Origin: SAT2750 sp964476375
Lineage (GTDB): Bacteria > Planctomycetota > Planctomycetia > Pirellulales > Pirellulaceae
DNA length: 22,658 nucleotides
Assembly: GCA_964476375.1 (NCBI GenBank)
Contig: CAYYZW010000102.1
Span: forward strand, 1-22,658
Direction: 5' to 3'
A model generated the notes under the pieces. That model was given only the letters and a program-made list of their open reading frames with translations. It was not told the origin of the DNA and ran no database searches. Below are positions 7,358 through 14,632 of the stretch, piece by piece. The first letter of the stretch is position 1, and the number at the start of each line of letters is the position of its first letter. The position numbers and the translations under genes were made by a program.

Positions 7358-9028
7358 ATGGGAAAACAGTACATCTATACCATCGCCAACCTGACCAGAA
7401 AGCACGGTCCCCGGACGGTGCTGGAGAATATCTGGCTGGCATTCTACCCTGGTGCCAAGATCGGTGTCCTGGGGAGAAATGGATCCGGCAAGAGCACGCT
7501 GCTGCGGATCATGGCCGGGCTGGACACGGAATTCGAGGGAGAAGCGCAGCTGACCGACGGCTTCACATGCGGCTACCTGCCCCAGGAACCGGAACTGGAC
7601 ACCGAAAAAGATGTCTGGGGAAACGTGGAGCAGGCGGTGGCCGGTCGCCGGGCCATGCTCGACCGTTACGCCGAGATCAGCGGCCAACTGGCCGAACCGA
7701 TGGACGACCAGCAGATGCAGAAGCTGTGTGACGAAATGGCCCGCCTGCAGGACCAGATTGAGATCAGTGGCAGCTGGGAACTGGACCGCGAAATCGAGAT
7801 TGCATTTGATGTCATGAACCTGCCTCCCCGGGATGCCGATGTCACCACGCTCTCTGGCGGGGAGTGCCGCCGCGTGGCACTCTGCAAGCTGCTGCTGCAA
7901 TGTCCTGACCTGCTGCTGCTGGATGAGCCGACAAACCACCTGGATGCGGATGCCGTGGCCTGGCTGGAACGGCACCTGGCCCAGTACCACGGTACGATCG
8001 TGGCGGTCACCCATGATCGCTATTTCCTGGACAACGTGGCCGGCTGGATTCTCGAACTGGACCGCGGCAAGGGCCATCCCTTCGAGGGAAATTACTCCTC
8101 CTGGCTGGAACAGAAAGAGGCCCGGCTGGAAAAGGAAGAAAAATCAAACCGGGCCCGGCAGCGGACGATCCAGCGGGAACTGGAATGGGTGCGAATGGCT
8201 CCGCAGGCCCGCCAGGCCAAGAACAAGGCACGTCTGAAAGCCTACGACCAGATGGTCGCCGACGGCTACGAGGAAAAGCTGGACGACTTTGAAATCCAGA
8301 TCCCCCCGGGAGCACACCTGGGAGACCTGGTGGTCGAGGCCAACGCCATACAGAAGGCATTTGACGACAACCTCCTGATCGAGGACCTCTCTTTTCGGCT
8401 TCCGCCCGGGGGGATTGTCGCGGTCATCGGCCCCAACGGGGCAGGCAAGACAACGCTCTTTAACATCATGACCGGCCAGCTCGATCCCGACGGCGGGGAG
8501 TTAAGAGTCGGACCGACGGTGGAGTTCGCTTACATCGACCAGTCCCGTGATGCACTCCAGGCGGAAGAGACTGTCTTTGAAGAGATCTCTGGCGGCCACG
8601 AGACACTCCAGATAGGCGGTCGAAGCATCAATGCACGGGCCTATGTCTCCCGCTTTAATTTCCGTGGACCCGACCAGGAAAAAAAAGTCGGCGAGCTGTC
8701 CGGTGGGGAACGCAACCGCGTCCACCTGGCAAAGCTGCTTCGGCGAGGATCCAACGTCCTGCTGCTCGATGAACCAACCAATGACCTGGACGTGGATACC
8801 CTGCGGGCCCTGGAGGAAGCGATCACCAACTACGCCGGCTGCGTGGTCGTCACCAGTCACGACCGCTGGTTCCTGGACCGGATTGCCACGCACGTGATGG
8901 CATTTGAAGGAGACGGCTATGTCCACTGGTGCGAGGGAAATTATGAAACGTACCAGAGGCAGCGTCGAGAACGCCTGGGGATCAATGAGGACCAGCCCGC
9001 CCGCTTCCGCTACAAGAAGTTGAAATAA
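7358..9028 (+). CDS. ettA: Energy-dependent translational throttle protein EttA (ABC-F ATPase)
   Basis: EttA binds the ribosomal E site and gates entry into elongation according to the ATP/ADP ratio. The 556-residue product (E. coli 555) carries two ATP-binding cassettes and no membrane helices. The first has Walker A GRNGSGKST (39-47), signature LSGGE (165-169) and Walker B ending in Glu189. The second has GPNGAGKTT (358-366), LSGGE (447-451) and Glu472. The linker includes the basic ARQAKNKAR segment of the P-site tRNA interaction motif (284-292). The N-terminal opening KQYIYT, followed by FYPGAKIGVLG, matches EttA rather than other ABC-F branches. ATG 7358 is chosen by family alignment, and a longer upstream frame has no similarity. 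It follows guaA by 108 bp. Confidence 0.95.
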   Translation: MGKQYIYTIANLTRKHGPRTVLENIWLAFYPGAKIGVLGRNGSGKSTLLRIMAGLDTEFEGEAQLTDGFTCGYLPQEPELDTEKDVWGNVEQAVAGRRAMLDRYAEISGQLAEPMDDQQMQKLCDEMARLQDQIEISGSWELDREIEIAFDVMNLPPRDADVTTLSGGECRRVALCKLLLQCPDLLLLDEPTNHLDADAVAWLERHLAQYHGTIVAVTHDRYFLDNVAGWILELDRGKGHPFEGNYSSWLEQKEARLEKEEKSNRARQRTIQRELEWVRMAPQARQAKNKARLKAYDQMVADGYEEKLDDFEIQIPPGAHLGDLVVEANAIQKAFDDNLLIEDLSFRLPPGGIVAVIGPNGAGKTTLFNIMTGQLDPDGGELRVGPTVEFAYIDQSRDALQAEETVFEEISGGHETLQIGGRSINARAYVSRFNFRGPDQEKKVGELSGGERNRVHLAKLLRRGSNVLLLDEPTNDLDVDTLRALEEAITNYAGCVVVTSHDRWFLDRIATHVMAFEGDGYVHWCEGNYETYQRQRRERLGINEDQPARFRYKKLK

Positions 9029-9122
9029 ATAGCCCAGGGGCCTGCGTCTCTTGACCATTCCCCGGGGATGGGTTAACAAAACACTGTATTGAATTCTTTG
9101 CCAAGGCATGAGGAGAAAAGCC

Positions 9123-9269
9123 GTGACGATCTTGCGTGTCGGAACAACGCCCAAGTACGCCTCCAACTGGGACAAGGCTTTTGGTGGCGGAACCAAAAAG
9201 AAGAAAACCCGCGCTACGGCCAAGGCCAGCGGTAAGAAAAAGAAAAAGAGTCAGAAATCGAGCACGTGA
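9123..9269 (+). CDS. Small lysine-rich conserved protein, 48 aa
   Basis: A GTG at 9123 preceded by AGGAGA (9111-9116) opens a 48-codon frame ending in TGA at 9267-9269. An in-frame ATG at 9108 would add five residues but would swallow that ribosome-binding site. The N-terminal half (TILRVGTTPKYASNWDKAFG) looks like a folded or binding segment. The second half is a poly-basic tail with runs of four and five lysines. I think similar small proteins occur in planctomycetes, but this is from memory and carries no known function. The tail suggests contact with nucleic acid or the ribosome. It lies 62 bp before the selenoprotein gene and may be co-transcribed with it. TTGACC at 9051-9056 is a possible -35 box without a convincing -10 partner. 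Confidence 0.6.
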   Translation: MTILRVGTTPKYASNWDKAFGGGTKKKKTRATAKASGKKKKKSQKSST

Positions 9270-9331
9270 CCTTTCCGCTGCCGGGCAGCGGCGCACAGAT
9301 TAAAATTTCTTGACGACGTGGGAGGGAAACC

Positions 9332-9568
9332 ATGAAAGTGCATCTCCGTTATTGCTCCGCTTGAAACTACGAGCCTCGCGCGGTCAGTCTGACCGCCAGA
9401 ATTCTCGGAGAATACAAGCAACAGATTGCTTCCCTGGAACTGGAACCTGCATCCGGCGGATGCTATGAAATCACCGTCGACGGGGACTTGATCTATTCCA
9501 AGCTCCAGACCGGTGAATTCCCGGAAGAGGATGCCATCGTCGCGGAAGTCGGCAGCCGGCTCAGCTAG
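9332..9568 (+). CDS. SelW/Rdx-family selenoprotein with in-frame UGA (selenocysteine)
   Basis: Read from ATG 9332 with the UGA at 9362-9364 as selenocysteine, this gives a complete 78-residue protein ending in TAG at 9566-9568. It opens MKVHLRYCSAUNYEPRAVSL, with the thioredoxin-like redox motif CxxU at residues 8-11. The later features of the SelW/SelT/SelH family follow: NYEPRA, LEPASGGCYEITVDG, LIYSKLQTGEFP, and a final amphipathic helix. Family members are small thiol oxidoreductases of thioredoxin-like fold. GGAGGG at 9320-9325 is a well-spaced ribosome-binding site. A hairpin suited to be a SECIS element follows the UGA. SelA and SelB are encoded downstream in this window. No ATG or GTG occurs in frame after the UGA, so a shortened product is unlikely. 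The alternative, a Cys-form gene broken by a stop, is much less likely. Confidence 0.93.
9370..9407 (+). promoter_or_regulatory. Bacterial SECIS-like stem-loop downstream of the Sec UGA
   Basis: A perfect 7-bp stem pairs 9380-9386 (GCGGTCA) with 9390-9396 (TGACCGC) around the loop GTC at 9387-9389. The apical loop begins 22 nt after the UGA (9362-9364) and its first base is G, both within the published bacterial SECIS pattern as I recall it. A lower 4-bp stem (CGAG 9370-9373 with CTCG 9404-9407) closes an internal loop. The structure lies inside the coding sequence, as bacterial SECIS elements do, where it would be bound by the C-terminal domain of SelB. Confidence 0.85.
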
Positions 9569-9598
9569 CATGGCGCCGGGAAGCAGTCCAGCCCATGA

Positions 9599-10165
9599 TC
9601 AGGTGGCACGGGAGAGGAAGTCCCCGCTGCGCGTGTCGACCTTGATCCGTTCACCCTGGCGAAGGTATTCCGGAACCTGGACAACCAGGCCGGTCTCCAG
9701 CGTGGCCGGCTTGGTGCGCCCGGTCGCCGAGTTCCCTTTGACGCCGGGATCACACTCGCTGATGGCCAATTCCACGGTCGACGGCAGCTGGATTCCGACA
9801 CACTCGTCGTTGTAGATCAATCCCAGGATCCCCTCGAGTGACTCCGTAACGTAATTCATCTGCTCGGCAACAAGTTCCCGGTCAAGCGAGTACTGGTTGT
9901 AAGTCTGCTGGTCCATCAGGTGCAGGTGGGTGGTGTCACTGTACATGATCGACACGGCCTGCCGCTGGAAGTCCGCCTCCTCCAGGGACTCGGTCCCCTT
10001 GAGTGTAATATCGGTCTTCTGGCCACTGAGCAATTGCCGGCCCCGGAACTTGTAGAGCGTGGCTGCACCACGCGCCGAGGGGGTCTGGACAGACATCGAC
10101 TCAATGATCACGGGTGACCCCTCGTAGTTCACCACCGACCCGTTCTTGATATCCTTGGCAAGCAT
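9599..10165 (-). CDS. efpL: Elongation factor P-like protein EfpL (YeiP subfamily)
   Basis: The 188-residue, three-domain protein resembles EF-P but carries markers of the EfpL/YeiP branch. These are the loop SVQTPSARGAATLYK (25-39) with Arg32 at the tip, where classical EF-P has a modified lysine, and the C-terminal VKGNSATGRTKPATLETGLV and VQVPEYLRQGERI. EF-P-type factors bind between the ribosomal P and E sites and relieve stalling at proline-rich stretches. E. coli EfpL works with an unmodified arginine. A true EF-P with a lysine tip would be expected elsewhere in the genome. It is the last gene of the minus-strand run starting with proC and converges on the selenoprotein gene with 30 bp between stops. 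The ATG at 10163-10165 aligns with the family start. Confidence 0.88.
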   Translation of the reverse strand: MLAKDIKNGSVVNYEGSPVIIESMSVQTPSARGAATLYKFRGRQLLSGQKTDITLKGTESLEEADFQRQAVSIMYSDTTHLHLMDQQTYNQYSLDRELVAEQMNYVTESLEGILGLIYNDECVGIQLPSTVELAISECDPGVKGNSATGRTKPATLETGLVVQVPEYLRQGERIKVDTRSGDFLSRAT

Positions 10166-10243
10166 TCTCTCGATCCTGCAGGGAAAACTGTTCCTGTTCC
10201 TGTCCGCCAGCGAACCGGCCTGGCAGGGCTGCTGGCCGGTGGT

Positions 10244-10729
10244 CTACACGAAAGTACCGGACTGGGGATCCACCGCAACCCCCTGGCAGAGGGCACTGAT
10301 CGTTTCGGCCACAATCAATAATCCCCCGGGATCCATGAACTCATCGTCCCCCTCCTCGAGAAAATCCTGCACGTGCTCGAAGTGGAGAATGTCAAAGCGG
10401 ACATTACATTCGTCCAGCATGGCCATTTTTTCTTCTTCCCCAGGCATCACATCATCCTCGCTGATCTGCTGCCGCAACTCCTCCAGTTGCTCGGCCACGT
10501 CCTCTCCCTCCACAAAGGAAATATCCATGGCCGCGTTATCGGCCGGGGTACGCAGGGTAAGGGACTCCAGCTGGGACTGGTCATTCTCGACCACCGTGTC
10601 TATCTCGTAGCGGTCACCAAGCCGTTCCAATGCCTTCCGGAAAGCCTCCGTACTGGGACGCTGCCTGTCCCTGAAAAGCACATGTAAGGTCTCTCGCCAG
10701 CGATACTCGGGGTTCTCATAGAGGGACAT
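10244..10729 (-). CDS. Conserved hypothetical acidic protein, 161 aa
   Basis: I do not recognise a named family. The product opens MSLYENPEYRWRETLHVLFR. It then has a helix-rich segment (TEAFRKALERLGDRYEIDTV) and a central acidic region (VAEQLEELRQQISEDDVMPG). A mixed segment (NVRFDILHFEHVQDF) and a hydrophobic helix near the end (GLLIVAETISALC) follow. No signal peptide is present, so it should be cytoplasmic. AGGAG about nine bases before the ATG at 10727-10729 is a good ribosome-binding site. It lies 30 bp after the 76-aa gene and 78 bp before efpL in a same-strand run, so a link to translation or proline metabolism is possible but only by position. Confidence 0.75.
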   Translation of the reverse strand: MSLYENPEYRWRETLHVLFRDRQRPSTEAFRKALERLGDRYEIDTVVENDQSQLESLTLRTPADNAAMDISFVEGEDVAEQLEELRQQISEDDVMPGEEEKMAMLDECNVRFDILHFEHVQDFLEEGDDEFMDPGGLLIVAETISALCQGVAVDPQSGTFV

Positions 10730-10759
10730 CGGTCATTCTCCTCCCGCCGGGTCAATTGA

Positions 10760-10990
10760 TCAGTTCCAGAACTCGTCGGATCCGTCTCTTCCGCCCAATT
10801 TCTCCAGCTCCTGGCAGACATTGTCTCGCTGTTCACGGTTCGCCCAGACCGACTCTCCCTGTTCGAGGCGGATCTCGTAACGTCCCTCGCATTCACATTC
10901 CGGCTCACCACAAAAATGGGGAATCTCGGAGATCCAGATGATCCGGTACAGGGGAACACGCTTGTCATCAATACTACAGAAAATAGACAT
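10760..10990 (-). CDS. Small cysteine-containing conserved hypothetical protein, 76 aa
   Basis: This 76-residue product reads MSIFCSIDDKRVPLYRIIWI at its start. It carries an HFCGEPECEC cluster at 25-34 (His25, Cys27, Cys32, Cys34) that could bind a metal or be a partial zinc site, although a full four-ligand pattern is not certain. The second half is a charged helix (QRDNVCQELEKLGG). The start at ATG 10988-10990 has only a weak upstream purine stretch. It sits between proC (48 bp upstream) and the 161-aa gene (30 bp downstream) on the same strand, and the tight spacing is the main support for it being real. No function can be assigned. Confidence 0.65.
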   Translation of the reverse strand: MSIFCSIDDKRVPLYRIIWISEIPHFCGEPECECEGRYEIRLEQGESVWANREQRDNVCQELEKLGGRDGSDEFWN

Positions 10991-11038
10991 GCCTGGGGAT
11001 GCTTTTTGCGGGGAATGATCCGTGGTTATTGAGGTAGC

Positions 11039-11845
11039 TTACTCTCCCAGTTCCTTCGATCGCCTGGTTGCCGATTCCACGGCGGCCCCCAGGGCGGCGG
11101 AGAGCCCATGCTCGTCAAGCGTTTGCAGGCCGGCAATGGTTGTCCCCCCCGGACTGGTCACCTGGTCCGTCAGCACGCTGGGGGGTTCGCCCGTCTGCTG
11201 GACCATGACAGCGGCACCAAGGGTGGTCTGCGCGGCCAACTGGCTGGCAACCTGGCGAGGCAGGCCCTCTGCCACACCGGCATCACTGAGCGCCTCGATC
11301 ACGCTGTAAATATAGGCAGGTCCCGAGCCCGACAGGCCGGTCACTGCATCCATCTGGTCTTCCTGGACACGGACGGCAATCCCCACAGACTCCATCAGTT
11401 CCTGGACAAGCTGGCAATCCTCGGGGCCGACCGCATCCGTGGCACTCAAGGCAGATGCCCCTCTGCCGACAAGGCAGGGGGTATTGGGCATCACCCGGAT
11501 GACCCTCTGACTTCCCAGTGCCTCGACGAGGCGTCCAAGCCCGATCCCTGCAGCAATCGAGACGACCAGTGTCCCGGGGGTGACCTGTCCGGCAAGTTTT
11601 TCCAGTACCAACGGCATGACCTGGGGCTTGACTGCCAGAAACAACAAGTCGGCCTGCCGTGCGACAGAAAGCTCGTCCTCCAGTCCCCGGCTCCCGGGAA
11701 CTGCCTGCTGGAACGCATCCGCCGCGTCCGGCGACGGATCAAAGAAAACAACATTTTCTCCGTCCACTAACCCTGCCTGGCGAAATCCGCCGGCCAGCGC
11801 GCGGGCCATCTGGCCCGCGCCAAGAAAACCAACCACCTGTGACAT
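11039..11845 (-). CDS. proC: Pyrroline-5-carboxylate reductase
   Basis: ProC reduces pyrroline-5-carboxylate to proline with NADPH or NADH, the final step of proline synthesis. The 268-residue product (E. coli 269) starts SQVVGFLGAGQMA with the dinucleotide-binding glycines at 9-11. It continues with LFLAVKPQ (68-75), VMPNTPCLVGRGASAL (118-133), the family signature GLSGSGPAYIYSVIEALSDAG (170-190) and the C-terminal TSPGGTTIAGL (230-240). An earlier in-frame ATG at 11869 would add eight residues. The ATG at 11843-11845 fits the family better and has GGACAGGG upstream. proC heads a likely operon with two uncharacterised genes and efpL, pairing proline supply with a factor for translating proline-rich sequences. 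Confidence 0.95.
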   Translation of the reverse strand: MSQVVGFLGAGQMARALAGGFRQAGLVDGENVVFFDPSPDAADAFQQAVPGSRGLEDELSVARQADLLFLAVKPQVMPLVLEKLAGQVTPGTLVVSIAAGIGLGRLVEALGSQRVIRVMPNTPCLVGRGASALSATDAVGPEDCQLVQELMESVGIAVRVQEDQMDAVTGLSGSGPAYIYSVIEALSDAGVAEGLPRQVASQLAAQTTLGAAVMVQQTGEPPSVLTDQVTSPGGTTIAGLQTLDEHGLSAALGAAVESATRRSKELGE

Positions 11846-12016
11846 CAGACCCTGTCCTTTCACGCCCATCTGGGGGGGAGACTTCTTTCTATGCTAGGCC
11901 AAACCACGGCGGGGAGGAAGAAGGGAAGATCGCTCTGGACGAAGACCAGCGAATCTGGGAGACTCTCGCGGCGTAAATAATCGGCTGACCACTCCACTGT
12001 CCGGAAAGAGGGAAAA

Positions 12017-12454
12017 ATGGCCCGCAATTCTATCCTGGCTCCATTGGCCATCGTCGCTTTGGCGTTCCTGTTCAATCCAGCAGCGGAGGCAGGGGACAGC
12101 TGGCTACCGCAGATCTCGCTCGTTCCTTCCTGGGCCAAGATCCCTAAACCACCCACACCCGAGCAGTGCTGGAACGGTTTCAAACGCAACAGCGAGGACG
12201 TGGTCAAATCAACGATCGCCTTTCCGGGGCAGGTACTGACCGGGGCCCGTGACATGCTCATGCCCTGGGCCCGACCCCAGCCGACCCCTGCTGCGCGGAT
12301 GCCCCTGACCGGATCACGAGGTTTTACCACTCGTAATCAAACCACTCCTGCATCCAGGTCCCTCTTCAGCGTGCCCTCGTGGCTGCAGAAAACGGAACCA
12401 TCGCGACCCAGTTCAACGATCCAGGAATTCCTCGCCCAGCCACGGGTGAAATAG
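12017..12454 (+). CDS. Small exported hypothetical protein, 145 aa
   Basis: The product begins with a clear Sec signal peptide (ARNSILAPLAIVALAFLFNP), with likely cleavage after AEA at about residue 25. The mature part is rich in Pro, Trp and basic residues. It contains SWAKIPKPPTPEQCWNGFKR and ends in a phrase (STIQEFLAQPRVK) of a kind I have seen closing other short planctomycete exported proteins. No enzymatic motif is present. AGAGGG just upstream of ATG 12017 serves as ribosome-binding site. It reads away from proC and precedes selB by 171 bp. Third-position GC falls in the last third of the frame, so the C-terminal part is less certain. Confidence 0.65.
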   Translation: MARNSILAPLAIVALAFLFNPAAEAGDSWLPQISLVPSWAKIPKPPTPEQCWNGFKRNSEDVVKSTIAFPGQVLTGARDMLMPWARPQPTPAARMPLTGSRGFTTRNQTTPASRSLFSVPSWLQKTEPSRPSSTIQEFLAQPRVK

Positions 12455-12625
12455 GTATTCTCGCTGTAAATCCGTGACAGAACCGGGGCGCGCCACAGAA
12501 AGCGGCCGACAAACTGCCGCTTCATCTCAATGGCAGCTGATCCAGATCATGTTATACAGGAGCATGCTGGAAGTAGGGGGCATGTCGCTCCCCGCTCGCG
12601 TTTCCCCGGAACCTGAAGCTGGGCC

Positions 12626-14539
12626 ATGATCACCGACCTGATTCTGGGTACTGCCGGTCATATCGACCACGGAAAGACCGCGCTGATACGGCGGCTGACC
12701 GGCACCGACACGGACCGGCTACCCGAAGAAAAGAAACGCGGGATCACCATCGAGCTTGGCTATGCCCAGCTGGAGTTACCCCCTTACAAGCTCGGCATCG
12801 TGGATGTGCCAGGCCATGAACGGTTCGTACGGAACATGCTCTCCGGGGCCACCGGGATGGACATGGCCATGCTGGTGATCGCCGCCGACGATTCGGTCAA
12901 CCAGCAGACCCGTGAACATCTTGACATCCTCCGCCTGCTGCGGCTCTCCCACGGCATCATCGTGATCACCAAGTGTGACCTGGTGGATGAGGACTGGCGT
13001 GAACTGATCAGTGAAGAGGCCCGACAACTCTGCCAGGGAACCTTTCTTCAAGACGCCCCCCTGGTTCAGACCAGTGCCGAGACGGGCGAGGGTTTTGACC
13101 AGCTGCGAGAAGAGCTGCTCAAAGCCGCCCAGGACGTGACTGCCCGCTACGACGAGCAGGCCCTGGCTGGCCCTTTTCGGATGGCCATCGACCGGGTCTT
13201 TACCATGGCCGGCCACGGTACGGTGGTGACCGGAAGTGTCACCTCCGGCACCGCCTCGCTGGGAGATTCCCTGCTGCTGGAACCGGGAAACGTGGAGGTT
13301 CGGGTTCGCGGCCTGCACAACCACGATGACGAGGTCCCACAGGTCCAGCGAGGCCAGCGAGCTGCCGTCAACCTGGCGGGCGTGCACCATGGGGACATCC
13401 GCCGGGGCCAGGAACTTGCCTCCCCGGGGCACCTGCATGCCGATACGCTCGTCACGGCACGCCTGGAAATGCTCCCGCAGGTCATTCGACCGTTAAAGGA
13501 CCGGGCTGCTGTCCGCCTGCACCTTGGAACAGCGGAGATTAACTGCAGTGTGAAACTCCTTGACAAGGAAAAGCTGGAGCCGGGGCAGGAGGGGCTGGTG
13601 CAGTTTTACCTGCGAGAACCGGCTGTGAGTGGCTGGGGACAGCCGTTCGTGATTCGCACGGAGTCCCCGATGGTGACGATCGGTGGCGGAACCATCCTGG
13701 ACCCGGCCGCCACCAAGCTGAGGATGATCGACGACGAGGTTCTCAAGCAGGTCCAGCTGCTCGATTCAGAAAATCCACTGGAGAGGGCCGCAGCAGCCTG
13801 CTTCGTCACCGGCCTGAAGGAACTGACTGCAAGCCAGCTCCCATGGCGCACGGGGCTTCACGACCACACCCTGCTGGACCAGCTTGTGGAAACCGGCACG
13901 CTCTGGGAAATTCCTGTCTCGCCCAGCCGGACAGAACGCATTCACGTGCGGGCACTGGACCGGTTCTGGAACCGGATGGAATCGGCACTGAACAAGATGC
14001 ACGATGCCGAGCCACTGCGGACCCGTTTCGAGCGAGACCGGTTCCTCAGCCGCTTTGATTATGTCCAGAACGAGCCCCTCTTGCGGGCCATGCTCCAGCG
14101 GTTTTCCAGGCAGGATCTTATCGTGCTGGAAGAACGTACCATCGGGCTCAAGGGGCGGGGCCCCAAGCTCTCTCGAAACGAGCAGAACCTGCTTGGAGAC
14201 CTGGTCAGCCAGTACCAGCAGGCAGGTATTGAAACCCCCACGGTCACACAACTCACCAAGGCCGCACCACGACTGCAATCCGCGGTGCCTGAGTTGATTG
14301 CCCTGGCGGCTGTCAACGGGGACCTGGTGCAGGTCTCGGACGAGTACTTCCTGCACGTTGAAACCGCCCGCACAATACGCGATCAACTGACCAGTTCGAT
14401 GGCGGATGGGAAAGGGCTGGCGATGAGTGACATTCGTGACATCCTGAAAACAAGCCGCAAATACGCTGTTCCCCTGTGTGAATATCTGGATCGTGCCGAT
14501 TTTACGCGTCGCGATGGAGACCTGCGGTACCTCAAGTAG
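12626..14539 (+). CDS. selB: Selenocysteine-specific translation elongation factor SelB
   Basis: SelB is an EF-Tu-like GTPase that delivers Sec-tRNA to ribosomes at UGA codons marked by a SECIS hairpin. The 637-residue product (E. coli 614) opens with the G1 loop GTAGHIDHGKT (8-18). RGITIELGYA follows, then G3 DVPGH (60-64) and G4 TKCD (115-118). Two beta-barrel domains come next (GHGTVVTGSV, then the RLHLGTAEINCSVKLL region). From about residue 370 to the end lie the winged-helix repeats that bind SECIS RNA, closing with DILKTSRKYAVPLCEYLDR, a segment typical of SelB. It precedes selA by 93 bp; E. coli has the reverse order, selA-selB. The ATG at 12626 aligns with the family start although no strong Shine-Dalgarno sequence is seen. 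Confidence 0.97.
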   Translation: MITDLILGTAGHIDHGKTALIRRLTGTDTDRLPEEKKRGITIELGYAQLELPPYKLGIVDVPGHERFVRNMLSGATGMDMAMLVIAADDSVNQQTREHLDILRLLRLSHGIIVITKCDLVDEDWRELISEEARQLCQGTFLQDAPLVQTSAETGEGFDQLREELLKAAQDVTARYDEQALAGPFRMAIDRVFTMAGHGTVVTGSVTSGTASLGDSLLLEPGNVEVRVRGLHNHDDEVPQVQRGQRAAVNLAGVHHGDIRRGQELASPGHLHADTLVTARLEMLPQVIRPLKDRAAVRLHLGTAEINCSVKLLDKEKLEPGQEGLVQFYLREPAVSGWGQPFVIRTESPMVTIGGGTILDPAATKLRMIDDEVLKQVQLLDSENPLERAAAACFVTGLKELTASQLPWRTGLHDHTLLDQLVETGTLWEIPVSPSRTERIHVRALDRFWNRMESALNKMHDAEPLRTRFERDRFLSRFDYVQNEPLLRAMLQRFSRQDLIVLEERTIGLKGRGPKLSRNEQNLLGDLVSQYQQAGIETPTVTQLTKAAPRLQSAVPELIALAAVNGDLVQVSDEYFLHVETARTIRDQLTSSMADGKGLAMSDIRDILKTSRKYAVPLCEYLDRADFTRRDGDLRYLK

Positions 14540-14579
14540 GCCGGCGACACTTGATCGATTGCCCCCACGGGTCGAAGAT

Positions 14580-14611
14580 GGAAGCAGGCACAGCACGCCG
14601 CATCTGCTTCC
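14580..14611 (+). promoter_or_regulatory. Stem-loop in the selB-selA gap, possible SelB-responsive element
   Basis: GGAAGCAG (14580-14587) pairs perfectly with CTGCTTCC (14604-14611) around a 16-nt loop whose first base is G. It ends 21 nt before the selA start codon. In E. coli a SECIS-like hairpin ahead of selAB is bound by SelB and limits its expression, so a similar role is conceivable here. The pairing is seen; the role is inference. Confidence 0.4.
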
Positions 14612-14632
14612 CTCCCCAGGGCCATCAACACG

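Noticed and set aside
9029..9070. Rho-independent terminator after ettA
   Set aside because: Short G/C-rich inverted segments exist but no stable stem with a following T-tract.
9051..9078. Promoter for the small lysine-rich gene and the selenoprotein
   Set aside because: TTGACC is a fair -35 box, but the hexamers 16-17 bp downstream match the -10 consensus poorly.
9251..9571. Minus-strand frame of 106 codons across the UGA gene
   Set aside because: It is the antisense shadow of the SelW-like gene; no family resemblance, and the plus strand carries a ribosome-binding site, conserved motifs and a SECIS hairpin.
12337..12525. Minus-strand frame of 62 codons overlapping the end of the exported protein gene, with fairly GC-rich third positions
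   Set aside because: Only a weak ribosome-binding sequence and no recognised family. GC-rich antisense frames commonly look coding, and the plus-strand frame has a signal peptide and a natural ending. Left unresolved rather than annotated.
12455..12625. Possible Sec tRNA gene (selC) in the gap before selB
   Set aside because: No acceptor-stem pairing, long variable arm or UCA anticodon arrangement could be found in this gap.
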